In this document: piece by piece, positions 1 through 7,003 of the stretch
How positions within the stretch are numbered: position 1 is the first letter of the stretch
Layout: each line of letters opens with the position of its first letter
Assembly: GCA_036845225.1 (NCBI GenBank)
Contig: DAIUEJ010000037.1
Coordinates: 1-28,383 of the forward strand
Direction of reading: 5' to 3'
Source: FEN-680 sp036845225
GTDB lineage: Bacteria > Actinomycetota > Geothermincolia > Fen-727 > Anoxymicrobiaceae
Length of the DNA: 28,383 nt
Made by a program: the position numbers and the translations under genes
The notes under the pieces: generated by a model
What the model was told of the DNA's origin: nothing
The model's input: only the letters and a program-made list of their open reading frames with translations
Databases searched by the model: none

Positions 1-2
1 GC

Positions 3-230
3 CCGAAAGAGAACGCCCACGTGGAGCGCAAGATACAGACGACCAAGTACGAGCTCTGGGCTTACAGGGAGGCCTACACCGCTGCCGATCTCAACGAGCT
101 GGTCGATGGATGGAACTACACGTACAATCACGTGAGGCCACACCAGTCCCTCGGCTACCTCACGCCCATCGAGTTCCTTTCGAAGTGGAGTGAAGACAGC
201 AAGGATAGGGAGCAGGTGTCCGCGATGTAG
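3..230 (+). CDS. Transposase C-terminal part (DDE integrase core, IS3/IS481-like), cut by window edge
   Basis: The frame is open from base 3 to the TAG at 228-230, so only the last 75 residues are present. They start PKENAHVER and continue to YNHVRPHQSLGYLTP. This is the classic end of a retroviral-type integrase core: the NAHVE glutamate would be the last acidic residue of the DDE triad, and the Y-N-x-x-R-P-H-Q-x-L-G-Y-L-T-P block is the integrase C-terminal helix region found in IS3 and IS481 transposases. The N-terminal DNA-binding region and the two catalytic aspartates lie outside the window. The element ends inside a DUF6159 gene, so it has most likely inserted there. IS3 and IS481 cannot be told apart from this piece. 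Confidence 0.85.
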   Translation, partial: PKENAHVERKIQTTKYELWAYREAYTAADLNELVDGWNYTYNHVRPHQSLGYLTPIEFLSKWSEDSKDREQVSAM

Positions 231-244
231 TGAACCAGCACACA
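231..244. repeat. Candidate right end of the insertion sequence
   Basis: Directly behind the transposase stop lies TGAACCAGCACACA, whose complement begins TGTGTGCTGG. Ends of IS3/IS481 elements usually start with TG, and similarity of the downstream gene to DUF6159 proteins resumes within a few bases. The left end is outside the window, so neither the inverted repeat nor a target duplication can be confirmed. Confidence 0.35.
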
Positions 245-848
245 ACACGGGCCTTATCGCGTGCGCGCAGGAATGCCTCCGCGGCGGGGACCCGGACTTC
301 AAGTACGGTTGGGACATCGCCGTGAAGAACATCGGCAAGATCGCGGGATGGGCGGCGATAAACGCGACGGTAGGTGTGATACTCAAGGCTATCCGCGAGA
401 GAGCCGGCATCTTCGGTGCGATCATCGCTTCCCTCATCGGCATCGCCTGGAACCTCATTACTTTCTTTGTGATCCCTGTGTTGATATTCCAGGGCTTCGG
501 GGTGATCGATTCCATCAAAGAGTCGGCAAAGATATTCAGGAGGACGTGGGGCGAGAACATGGTGGCGCGGTTCTCTCTGGGAATCGTCTTCTTCCTTCTC
601 GGTCTGGTGGGGATCGTGCCTATTGCCCTTGCGATACTAACCAAGTCGGCGGTCGTCATCATCCTGATCTCGGCGGTCGTGCTGATGTACTGGACGGTCC
701 TCGGGGTCATCAGCGCGAGCCTCACCGGGATACTCGCACAGCGCTCTACGACTACGCAGTTACGGGTCAGGTCCCAGCCGCGTACAATCCTCAGACCATC
801 GCCAACGCGTTCCAGCCGAGGAAGATCAAGGGGATGCGGGGCCGCTAG
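245..848 (+). pseudogene. DUF6159 membrane protein, 5'-truncated by IS and frameshifted
   Basis: From about base 245 the frame reads NTGLIACAQECLRGGDP and then several long hydrophobic segments (about residues 30-65, 75-95, 120-150 and 155-180 of the remnant). Between them is the stretch IFRRTWGENMVARF, which I recognise from DUF6159 family membrane proteins of unknown function. The normal N-terminus, with the first membrane helices, is missing where the insertion sequence abuts. Near base 738 the frame breaks: the expected continuation ALYDYAVTGQVPAAYNP is in another frame and ends at the TAG at 846-848. Adding one base after GCACAG would rejoin the two parts. The first frame on its own would run on to 897 with a non-family tail. 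The stop overlaps the stop of the convergent gene on the other strand. No start codon of its own remains. Confidence 0.8.
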
Positions 849-1988
849 GAGCTGCGGCCCGCCGCCTCCAACATCCATCGTACTCGCTCGGCGCTGATCG
901 CCGCATGTGTGTGCGCCGGGGCGAGGATGAAACCGCCTCCTCTGGTGTCGTGGATGGCCCGCTCCACTTCCTCCATCACCTGCTCGTACGTGCCGTCGAC
1001 CAGCGTTTGCGTGATATCGATGTTGCCGACCAGGCACAGCCTGTCGCCGACTTTTTCCCGCGCAGCGGCGAGCGAGTTGCCCGCGGTGGGCTCGAACGCG
1101 TGGGCGCCGTCGAACCCCCACTCGATGAACTTGTCGAGCAGGTCGTAGGTGTTGCCGCAGCAGTGGATGATTATCCTCGCGCCGTGGCGATGCGCCGTGG
1201 CGGTCAACTGCCTGTAGCCGTCCCCGTAGTAATCCTCGAGCTGGTCGATGGACAGCATAGGGCCGGACCGATACGCGAGGTCGTCGCCGAGGGCAATGAC
1301 CCTCGCCCCGGCGCGGCAGTACTCGTCGATCACCGCGGTGGTCAGTGAGGTGAAGTAGCCCACTACCTCCCGGACGAAGGCGGGGTCCCGGCGCATAGGA
1401 CCACGAACTGGCTGAAGCCCATCGGCTGCCACGAGTTCTCCCAGAGGCCAGGCCCGACGAATGGCACGACCGCGATCCTGTCGTTCCAGGTGTGGCGCCA
1501 CACTCGATAGAGGAGGCCCTGAGCCCGGGCATAGCCGGCAATCGACGGGCGGGGATAAGCGCGCCAATCATCGGGCGTCTCGAGAAGTCCCTGGCGGTAC
1601 ATCATGTACGGGTTGCCGAAGCCGTCGTCGACGAGGTCGAATCGCCTGCCGAATACGTCTTCGAGCTTGTTGTGGCTCACGAGCTTCCCGCGCCAGTAGA
1701 TGAGGAGGACGCCGTCGAAGCCCAGGCGGTGATTCACCCGGATGGTCTGGTTTCCGAACGCCAGCATGCCCGGGTTGAAGAGCCGGCTGATGGCGCCGCC
1801 GTGAACGTCCACGAAGCGCTTCCCCGGGGGCTGTTCAAGAACTCGAGGACCCGGCCGGATCCGGACCTGCCGAGGACCTGGTTCATGATGTTGGGATCGG
1901 CGAGCAGCGAGAGGGTCGGAACGCGATCTGGCTGGCGCTTGTCGAGTGCGGCGTAGAGCAGGTCTTCCGGATTCAAATGTACCACCAT
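845..1988 (-). pseudogene. Uroporphyrinogen decarboxylase / MtaA-like methyltransferase, two frameshifts
   Basis: Three consecutive pieces in three frames make up one protein of about 380 residues, a normal length for the URO-D superfamily. The first piece (1988 to about 1826) starts MVVHLNPEDLLYAAL and holds RQPDRVPT, the usual N-terminal signature. The second (about 1826-1400) contains IRVNHRLGFDGVLLIYW. The third (about 1400-845) has VIALGDDLAYRSGP, IIHCCGNTYDLLDKF and GNIDITQTLVDG, the C-terminal barrel strands. HCCGN resembles the zinc or corrinoid-methyl site of MtaA/CmuA-type relatives more than true HemE. Each break looks like one lost base: one in a run of C and G near 1823-1830, one near 1398-1400. 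The product would be a methyltransferase or decarboxylase relative, and no partner corrinoid protein is visible. It could be a real pseudogene or an assembly error. Confidence 0.8.
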
Positions 1989-2049
1989 GTGATGAAATCG
2001 AGTATTCGGCCTATGAGGCTGAGGGAGTCATCACGCCTGCGTTGTTTCT

Positions 2050-2214
2050 TCAGGTACTCCGCCCCGCGCGAGCAATCGATCTCTCCACTCGGCTCAGGGG
2101 TCTGGTGGGCCTGGGGGCCATCCTGAAACCGCAGAGCTTACACTCGAGGACGCCGGCGTCTACTTTCTTGAACCGGTGAGCGCACTCCGGAGGTGGTGCC
2201 GTGACATCTTCCAT
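2050..2214 (-). CDS. Small zinc-ribbon-like protein, 54 aa
   Basis: A short frame starts with ATG at 2214 and ends with TGA at 2050-2052. An excellent ribosome site, AAGGAGG, sits four bases before the ATG. The peptide begins MEDVTAPPPECAHRF and continues with VLECKLCGFRMAP, giving C11-x-H13 and C25-x2-C28. This is the layout of a one-knuckle zinc ribbon. The tail (residues 33-54) is rich in Arg and Pro. The gene lies 61 bases upstream of the broken URO-D-like gene on the same strand and may share its transcript. Function is unknown. The ligand spacing and ribosome site argue that it is real, but codon evidence over so short a frame is weak. Confidence 0.55.
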   Translation of the reverse strand: MEDVTAPPPECAHRFKKVDAGVLECKLCGFRMAPRPTRPLSRVERSIARAGRST

Positions 2215-2300
2215 CTAGCCTCCTTGCCGCGTTCATTCTACGACGCAGCCGGGGCGGATGAACACCCAAATGAGACGGCAAAACTGTTTTGCTAGATTTG

Positions 2301-2329
2301 TTGGACTTTGAGCCGACTCGTGGTATAAT
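2301..2329 (+). promoter_or_regulatory. Near-consensus vegetative promoter
   Basis: TTGGAC at 2301-2306 and TATAAT at 2324-2329 are separated by exactly 17 bases. The expected transcription start is near 2336. No coding gene follows on the plus strand for 6 kb. Only a terminator-like hairpin lies right behind it. Confidence 0.7.
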
Positions 2330-2336
2330 AAAGTTT

Positions 2337-2373
2337 AAGAGTCGAGACCGAAAGGCCTCGGCTCTTACTTTTT
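2337..2373 (+). terminator. Intrinsic terminator hairpin immediately after a promoter
   Basis: The stem pairs AAGAGTCGAGACC (2337-2349) with GGCCTCGGCTCTT (2354-2366): 12 of 13 positions pair, counting one G-T. The loop is GAAA and the tail is ACTTTTTG. On the minus strand the same hairpin is followed by AAACTTTATT, a poorer tail. With the promoter at 2301-2329, a plus-strand transcript would be only about 35-40 nt long. Confidence 0.65.
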
Positions 2374-3304
2374 GTCCACTTTCAGCCCCGTTTTCTGACT
2401 GAAGAAAGAGTCGAGGACATGGTTGTTGTCCGCCCTGAGCGGATTCCATTTCCCGATCGATCCCATCGTTGAAAAAATCCGAGAATCTGTTGCCGTGAGC
2501 GAACCGGTAACCCGTCCGGGCACCACGCGGTCACCCCCTTAGCCGCCGCGCATTCACCCTGCAACGACCCTCTTTGGTCCTCGCGCGGGATACTGTGTCG
2601 AGCGTAGCAACCCGAAGATAACAACGAGGTCAAGCGGGTGGCACGATTCAACACCCAGCGCTTTGCGCGTGTTTCCTGCAGGACTCGAGCCCGCCGGCCT
2701 CGACTGTGAGCATCAAAGGGCACTCCCGAGTGAGTGTCTGATGATCAGGGGCCTAGGAAGGTGCTTGAGGGTGTGGGTGGCGCCCAAACGGTGGCCGGCT
2801 GGGCCCTGATGCGAGGTAGGACCGGTCGGGGAGCGTGGTCGTGACAGCCCGGGCCGGGATGGTGATACGGAATCGGATGACGAAAGAAGACCGTTTGAAC
2901 GGATAACGACAAGAATGTTCGCCCTCAGGTGGGGTGGGAGGGAGTGCACCTGCGTCAGACCTCAAGCAAACCGCCTACCCAAACCTTCTGCCCCACCTGT
3001 CCCTCCTTAATTGTTTGGACAGGCCTTGGGTATGCCTTTTTTTCCGCTGGAAACGCTACGAAAAAGGCACACCCGCGGTTGTACCCCGTAACACCAGGAT
3101 TCCGTCGGATGGCATCACGCTGGTTCAGCGATCTGCTTGAATCTGGCGTAGGTGCTGGAGTGTCTGAATTGGTAGGACTTAGTGCAACACTGGCGGATTC
3201 CGGCGGATGGACTCAAATCGCTGTGGCGTGCTGCATGATGTCAGGCGTGTGTGCCAGGAAGACTGAATGATTATAGATGCAACAAAACCCTGGTTGATGC
3301 TGTC
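2374..3304. other. 930-base stretch without a convincing gene
   Basis: No frame here gives a protein-like sequence of useful length. A minus-strand frame of about 53 codons (about 2526 to 2365), ending NHVLDSFFSQKTGLKVDKK, reads like a protein end but has no recognisable start or family. The middle (about 2720-3010) is very G-rich on the plus strand and full of pairing potential. CAGGTGGGG (2926-2934) pairs with CCCCACCTG (2991-2999), and GGAGGGA (2937-2943) pairs with TCCCTCC (3000-3006). Further on, GGGTATGCCTTTTT (3028-3041) faces AAAAAGGCACACCC (3061-3074) as a 14-position stem with one mismatch. The stretch may be a structured RNA, a decayed mobile element, or both. Confidence 0.5.
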
Positions 3305-4213
3305 TTAGAGCGGGTTGTCTTTCAGGTCGGCGCAGCAGTGGCCCGGGCTGCTGCGGGCTTTCTTGAGGACCTCCAGGGCGACGTTCTTTATCTGCAGGGG
3401 GTCGCCGAACTGCTTGCGCTCGTTTGTGACCACTGCGACGGCCAGCTTCAGCGGCTGCTCGCCCGAAGTCGGCGCTTCGTTCATCATCTCGGGGCAGATG
3501 TCGCCGATCTGGTCGTCGAACCTCGCGGTCAACGTGCTGAAGATGTGCGAAACCCGGAGCGGCACGGAAAGGATGACGAAGTCGTCCTCGCCCATGTACC
3601 CGAGGAACTCGTCGTCCGGCTTCACGATGTCGCGCAGGATGTTCGCGACGCACAGGATCACCTGGTCGCCCCTGTCCACGCCGTACCTGTAGTTGACCGA
3701 CCGGAGGTTGCTGATGTCGAGATACATGAACGCGAAGAACTTGCCGCGGCGCTCGAGCCTCTTGCGGGTCTCCTCGTAGATCTGGTGTTTGCCGGGCAGG
3801 TTGGTGAGCGGGTCGACGGCCATTCCCTTGCTGGCCTTTGTCAGCACTGACTTGATGCGGGCGAACAGCTCCGCGTTGTCGAACGGCTTGGCGAGGTAGT
3901 CGTCCGCCCCGCACTCGAAACCCTTGACGACGTGCTGAGTCTCGTCCAGCGCGGTGAGCATGATGATAGGGATGTACTTGGTGCGCGGGTCCGACCGCAT
4001 CCTCTGGCATATCTCCCAGCCGTCGACGTCCGGCATCATGATGTCGAGGATGATGACGTCCGGCTGGTCCACGACCGCGGACACCAGTCCGGTCTCGCCG
4101 CTCATCTCGGTGACGACGTCGTAGCCCTCGATCTCGAGGTTGGTCTTCATGACCTCGAGAAGCGCTACTTCATCGTCGATAACAAGGATTCGCCGTTTAG
4201 TGGTTTCTACCAT
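3305..4213 (-). CDS. Response regulator with degenerate GGDEF domain
   Basis: The 302-residue protein has a complete receiver domain at residues 7-125: acidic pair D13-D14, phospho-acceptor D56 in ILDIMMPD, T86 and K108 in LAKPF. A GGDEF-like domain follows, from about residue 133 (DPLTNLPGKHQIYEE) to 290. Active diguanylate cyclases carry GG(D/E)EF; here the equivalent loop reads GYMGEDDF, and the metal-site strand reads LDISNLRSV instead of DIDxFK. The domain therefore probably does not make cyclic di-GMP and may act as a phosphorylation-controlled binding module. ATG at 4213 has GAGGGG just before it. A TAGAAT -10-like element lies 30-40 bases upstream. No histidine kinase is adjacent. The gene runs in the same direction as the cbi genes, 86 bases behind cbiO. 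Confidence 0.88.
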   Translation of the reverse strand: MVETTKRRILVIDDEVALLEVMKTNLEIEGYDVVTEMSGETGLVSAVVDQPDVIILDIMMPDVDGWEICQRMRSDPRTKYIPIIMLTALDETQHVVKGFECGADDYLAKPFDNAELFARIKSVLTKASKGMAVDPLTNLPGKHQIYEETRKRLERRGKFFAFMYLDISNLRSVNYRYGVDRGDQVILCVANILRDIVKPDDEFLGYMGEDDFVILSVPLRVSHIFSTLTARFDDQIGDICPEMMNEAPTSGEQPLKLAVAVVTNERKQFGDPLQIKNVALEVLKKARSSPGHCCADLKDNPL

Positions 4214-4299
4214 GTCCCCTCGCGAAGGCCAGCCTAAGGTTGCACCGAGATTCTATCACAGGGGGGTGACCGGAGTCGCTACGGGCAGGTCTCAAACCT

Positions 4300-5028
4300 T
4301 CAGATTAAGCCGTGTTTCTCCAGCATGCCTACGTCGGAGAGGGTCGCGGCGGGACGGCCGTCTGCTACGACCTTGCCGCGGTCCATGAGCACGACCCGGT
4401 CGCACAGCTCACGAGCCATCTCGAGGTCATGGGTCACTATTATCTTTGTCGCGTCGAGGATGCTGATGAGCTCGAGGAAGGTCCGCCTCCCGCGGGGGTC
4501 GAGGTTTGCCACCGGTTCGTCCAGCACCAGGATCGCGGGGTCCATGGCCAGAACAGTGGCAAGGGATATGCGCTTTTTCTCACCGAAACTCATGTGGTGC
4601 GGAGAACGTTTCTCGGCGCCGTCCATCCCGACCCAGTGGAGCGCCCTGGAGACCGAGTGGTCGACCTGCTCGGGGGAGAGGCGCTGGTTGAGAGGGCCGA
4701 AGGCGACGTCCTCTCGGACCGTCGGGGAGAACAGTTGGTCGTCGGGGTCCTGGAAGACCAGCCCGACGATGTCGCGCACCTCGCGCATGTTCTTCTTGTT
4801 CACCTCGAGGTCCATGACCTCGACCTTGCCCTCAGTGGCGGTTAGTATGCCGTTGAAGTGAAGCGCCAGAGTCGATTTCCCGGCGCCGTTGGGCCCCATC
4901 ACCGCCACGGTTTCCCCGCGCCTGACGAGCAGGTTCACTTCGCTGAGGGCGCGGGTGCCGTCCGGGTAGGTGTAGCCCAGGTCGGTGACTCGTATGACGG
5001 TTTCGGGGCTGATCGGTATTACGTCCAC
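4300..5028 (-). CDS. cbiO: Cobalt/nickel ECF transporter ATPase CbiO
   Basis: This is a 242-residue ABC ATPase that powers the energy-coupling-factor importer for Co or Ni. Walker A is GPNGAGKS at residues 45-52. The Q-loop reads VFQDPDDQLFSPTVREDVAFGP, typical of CbiO/EcfA. The signature reads MSFGEKKR, Walker B is ILVLDEP with the D-loop ANLDP, and the switch histidine is in VTHD. The start chosen is GTG at 5028, giving MDVIPISPE. It overlaps the 3' end of cbiQ by ten bases, which suggests translational coupling. It is the last gene of cbiM-cbiN-cbiQ-cbiO. Metal choice between Ni and Co cannot be read from CbiO, but the neighbouring cooT favours nickel. Confidence 0.93.
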   Translation of the reverse strand: MDVIPISPETVIRVTDLGYTYPDGTRALSEVNLLVRRGETVAVMGPNGAGKSTLALHFNGILTATEGKVEVMDLEVNKKNMREVRDIVGLVFQDPDDQLFSPTVREDVAFGPLNQRLSPEQVDHSVSRALHWVGMDGAEKRSPHHMSFGEKKRISLATVLAMDPAILVLDEPVANLDPRGRRTFLELISILDATKIIVTHDLEMARELCDRVVLMDRGKVVADGRPAATLSDVGMLEKHGLI

Positions 5029-5783
5029 AGTACCGCCAGCCTTCCGGCGACCGCGGTAGCGGTGACCATTATGACGAACACGTAATCGGCGGCTCGCATG
5101 TGTATCTCGGTCCACCGCGGAAAGGTGCCGTCGAAGCCACGGGCGGCCATCGCCTGGTAGACGCGCTCGGCGCGCTCCTGGCTCCTCAGGAACAGCGATG
5201 CGATCATGTACCCGATCACCTTCGTCTGCCAGAGCCATCGGCCGTGGAAGTTCCTCGAGTCCCGCGCCCGCTTCATCCGCTCGGCCTCGTCGACGATGAT
5301 GAAGATGTAGCGGTACATGAAGGCCGACACAGTCGTGAAGAAACGAGGTACGTGCAGCTTCTCGAAGCCGTGCATGAGGTCGGCGAACTGCGTCGTCGAC
5401 GACAGCAGGATGAGGCAGGAGACAGAGATGAGGGCTTTGACCGCGACGTTCCAGAGAACGAGCAGCCCGCCTTTCGTGACCGAGAAGATACCGAGGTCGT
5501 AAGTCGGGCCCACCCCGCGCATGAACGGCACGAATACCGCCACGATCACTATGAACGGAAGCACCACCAGCATGCGGGTGAGCAGGTACCGCATCGGGAG
5601 GTGGGAGGCGTTCGCGATTATCAACACCATACCGGCATAGATGGCGAACGGCCACCAGACCGTCGGCGGCGTGGTGACGCAGGCGATGATTATTGCGAAG
5701 AGCGCGATGGACTTCGCCCGGGGATCGAGCGCGTGGACGGGGCTCTCGAGCCTCGAATAGCGGTCGATGAAATCATGCCTCAT
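5019..5783 (-). CDS. cbiQ: ECF transporter transmembrane subunit CbiQ
   Basis: The 254-residue membrane protein is the T-component that joins the substrate-binding CbiM to the ATPase CbiO. Helices are visible at about residues 28-60, 68-90, 105-125 and near the C-terminus. The two cytoplasmic coupling motifs of the family are present as ERAERVYQAMAARGFDG, an A-R-G motif near residue 215, and the preceding arginine-rich segment ERMKRARDSRNFHG. The N-terminal DPRAKSIALFAIII also matches EcfT proteins. The start ATG overlaps the stop of the cbiN-like gene by 11 bases, and the end overlaps cbiO, so the four cbi genes form one tight operon. Confidence 0.92.
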   Translation of the reverse strand: MRHDFIDRYSRLESPVHALDPRAKSIALFAIIIACVTTPPTVWWPFAIYAGMVLIIANASHLPMRYLLTRMLVVLPFIVIVAVFVPFMRGVGPTYDLGIFSVTKGGLLVLWNVAVKALISVSCLILLSSTTQFADLMHGFEKLHVPRFFTTVSAFMYRYIFIIVDEAERMKRARDSRNFHGRWLWQTKVIGYMIASLFLRSQERAERVYQAMAARGFDGTFPRWTEIHMRAADYVFVIMVTATAVAGRLAVLWT

Positions 5784-6123
5784 TCGCGGAGCCTTCCCCG
5801 GGAGGCAGGTCGACGCTCTTCTTGCGCTTGCCGAGGCGGAGGGCGACGAAGCTTATCGCGAGCACGGCCAGCAGTGTTGCCGCCACGCCGATGATGCCCG
5901 CGACACGCGTCGACGCCGACTCGCTGTTGACACCGGGCACCTTGTAGTCCTTCACGGGTGCCGCGCTGGAGCCCGAAATGCCCTTGTCCCTCGCGAACTT
6001 CTCGATGCTGTCCGGGCTCTTCGAGGCCCAGGGCGCCGCGAACACCAGAAGCACGGTGATCGCGAGTCCGAGCCCGACCAGCAACCACAACCCTGCCTTT
6101 CTGCGCGTGAAGAGGCGTTTCAT
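5773..6123 (-). CDS. cbiN: CbiN-like PDGLE domain protein
   Basis: The 116-residue protein has two membrane helices (about residues 11-32 and 76-96) around an extracytoplasmic loop. The loop carries PWASKSPDSIEKFARDKG, which corresponds to the PDGLE domain (consensus S-x-x-P-D-G-L-E) of the small CbiN/NikN subunits, here as SPDSIE. In Co/Ni ECF systems this subunit helps CbiM load metal. The gene starts one base after the cbiM stop, in the cbiMNQO order known from many bacteria. Whether to call it CbiN or a stand-alone PDGLE protein is a matter of naming; the gene symbol is given on context. Confidence 0.82.
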   Translation of the reverse strand: MKRLFTRRKAGLWLLVGLGLAITVLLVFAAPWASKSPDSIEKFARDKGISGSSAAPVKDYKVPGVNSESASTRVAGIIGVAATLLAVLAISFVALRLGKRKKSVDLPPGEGSANEA

Positions 6124-6124
6124 C

Positions 6125-6814
6125 TCAGGCGGCCTCCTCTTTGACGGCGCCCCCGAGCGGTGGCCCGTTGTACGCGTGGACCAGGTCCGGTCTGGCCTGC
6201 AGGACCACGGCGACCACGACCGTCGTTATGACGGCCTCTCCGATCCCGATGATGCAGTTGGTCCCGATGATCGGAGGGAAGATCGCCGTTGCCGGCAGCT
6301 TAACGATGTTCGAGATGCTGATCTCGACGGCCGCGGCGGTCGCCGCGAGGACGACTGAAAGCCAGGAGAAGAACGCGACCGAGGTGAGCAGCGACGTCCT
6401 TTCAGAGAACTTCCTGGAGAGGCCCGACTTCGTCACCGCGAACATGAAATAGCACAGAGACCCGGCGATCAATGCCATATTGAATATGTTGGCGCCCAGA
6501 GCTGCGAAACCGCCGTCCGCGAAGACGAGGCACTGGACCGTCAGCACGACGACCATGACGAGGAACCCCGCCCACGGCCCGAGCATCACGCATGCCAGCA
6601 TTGCCCCTAGAAAATGGCCGCTTGTCCCTGCGGCTACCGGGAAGTTGAGGAGTTGCGCGGCGAAGATGAACGCCGCGGTTATTCCGAGGATCGGGATCTT
6701 CTTCTCGTCGAGAGTGTCGCGGACTTTGTAGAGAGCGTATGCGACGGCGCCGGCGGACATGCCGTAGGCAGTCCCCCAGGTCTTGAAGTCGAGCAGCCCG
6801 TCCGGGATATGCAT
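6125..6814 (-). CDS. cbiM: Cobalt/nickel ECF transporter substrate-binding subunit CbiM
   Basis: The 229-residue multi-spanning protein starts MHIPDGLLD. In this family the free N-terminus and the histidine at position 2 bind the metal ion, so the start is fixed by function: ATG at 6814 with AGAGGTGG five bases ahead. FPVAAGTSGHFLGAMLA (residues about 58-74) carries the other conserved metal-site histidine, in the S-G-H-x-x-G motif. GPWAGFLVM, VQCLVFADGG and LGANIFNMALIAG are further family blocks. It is the first gene of the transporter operon and is preceded by a 130-base leader with a terminator hairpin, so expression is probably metal- or cofactor-regulated. Confidence 0.94.
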   Translation of the reverse strand: MHIPDGLLDFKTWGTAYGMSAGAVAYALYKVRDTLDEKKIPILGITAAFIFAAQLLNFPVAAGTSGHFLGAMLACVMLGPWAGFLVMVVVLTVQCLVFADGGFAALGANIFNMALIAGSLCYFMFAVTKSGLSRKFSERTSLLTSVAFFSWLSVVLAATAAAVEISISNIVKLPATAIFPPIIGTNCIIGIGEAVITTVVVAVVLQARPDLVHAYNGPPLGGAVKEEAA

Positions 6815-6944
6815 GCTTCCACCTCTTTCAGAATGGTGGCGACAAAAAGGCCACCTCCAACCGGTTTCCAACCGGAACGCCGGCCTTCGTGGCCTTCAGT
6901 CAACGGAACAACATATCTCGGCAGAGCCTACTTGACCCCGTCAC
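6815..6944 (-). promoter_or_regulatory. cbiM leader with terminator and competing hairpin (candidate riboswitch/attenuator)
   Basis: On the minus strand AAGGCCAC (6896-6889) pairs with GTGGCCTT (6854-6847) and is followed by more T, giving an intrinsic terminator shape. Inside it CCGGTT/AACCGG (6875-6870 with 6866-6861) forms a second stem. The 3' arm can instead pair downstream: GGTGGC (6855-6850) with GCCACC (6840-6835), just before the ribosome site. The two states exclude each other. I do not see a cobalamin riboswitch B12 box or the Ni/Co riboswitch core, so the sensing part is unassigned. Confidence 0.5.
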
Positions 6945-6950
6945 ACCGGT

Positions 6951-6980
6951 AGTCTAACCCAAACGTAAAAAAGGGGTCAA
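6951..6980 (-). promoter_or_regulatory. Candidate promoter for cbiMNQO, -35 inside a repeat
   Basis: On the minus strand TTGACC (6980-6975) and TAGACT (6956-6951) are 18 bases apart. The -35 lies within the GACCCC-loop hairpin repeat at 6962-6996, so the repeat may have supplied the promoter. The predicted start near 6944 gives a leader of about 130 nt. Confidence 0.45.
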
Positions 6981-6996
6981 ACCACTTTCTTGCGTT
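6962..6996 (-). repeat. GACCCC-loop hairpin repeat, copy A (behind cooT)
   Basis: On the minus strand AACGCAAGAAA and TTTTTTACGTT form an 11-position stem (one G-T, one mismatch) around the 13-base loop GTGGTTTGACCCC. It begins 8 bases past the cooT stop. Two further CGCAAGAAA-like units overlap the cooT end. Confidence 0.7.
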
Positions 6997-7003
6997 TCTT
7001 GCG

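Noticed and set aside
190..240. An apparent start MKTARIGSRCPRC for the DUF6159 frame
   Set aside because: It lies inside the transposase gene in another frame and has no family similarity; the true N-terminus was removed by the insertion.
2382..2723. A 113-residue minus-strand frame in the gene-poor region
   Set aside because: Arg/Ser-rich composition with no domain pattern and no ribosome site; it looks like a chance frame in GC-rich DNA.
2690..2770. A tRNA-like T-arm on the minus strand (GCGGG-CTCGAGT-CCTGC)
   Set aside because: No matching D-arm, anticodon arm or acceptor stem could be placed.
2720..3010. Group II intron remnant
   Set aside because: No domain V hairpin, no reverse transcriptase frame and no clear 5' boundary; kept only as one possibility for an unassigned structured region.
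3213..4010. Long opposite- and alternate-frame ORFs over the response regulator, argS, DUF362 and cysS genes
   Set aside because: Histidine/arginine/aspartate-rich shadows of real GC-rich genes without domains or ribosome sites.
6815..6950. Cobalamin riboswitch before cbiM
   Set aside because: No B12-box-like sequence and the leader is too short for the usual fold.
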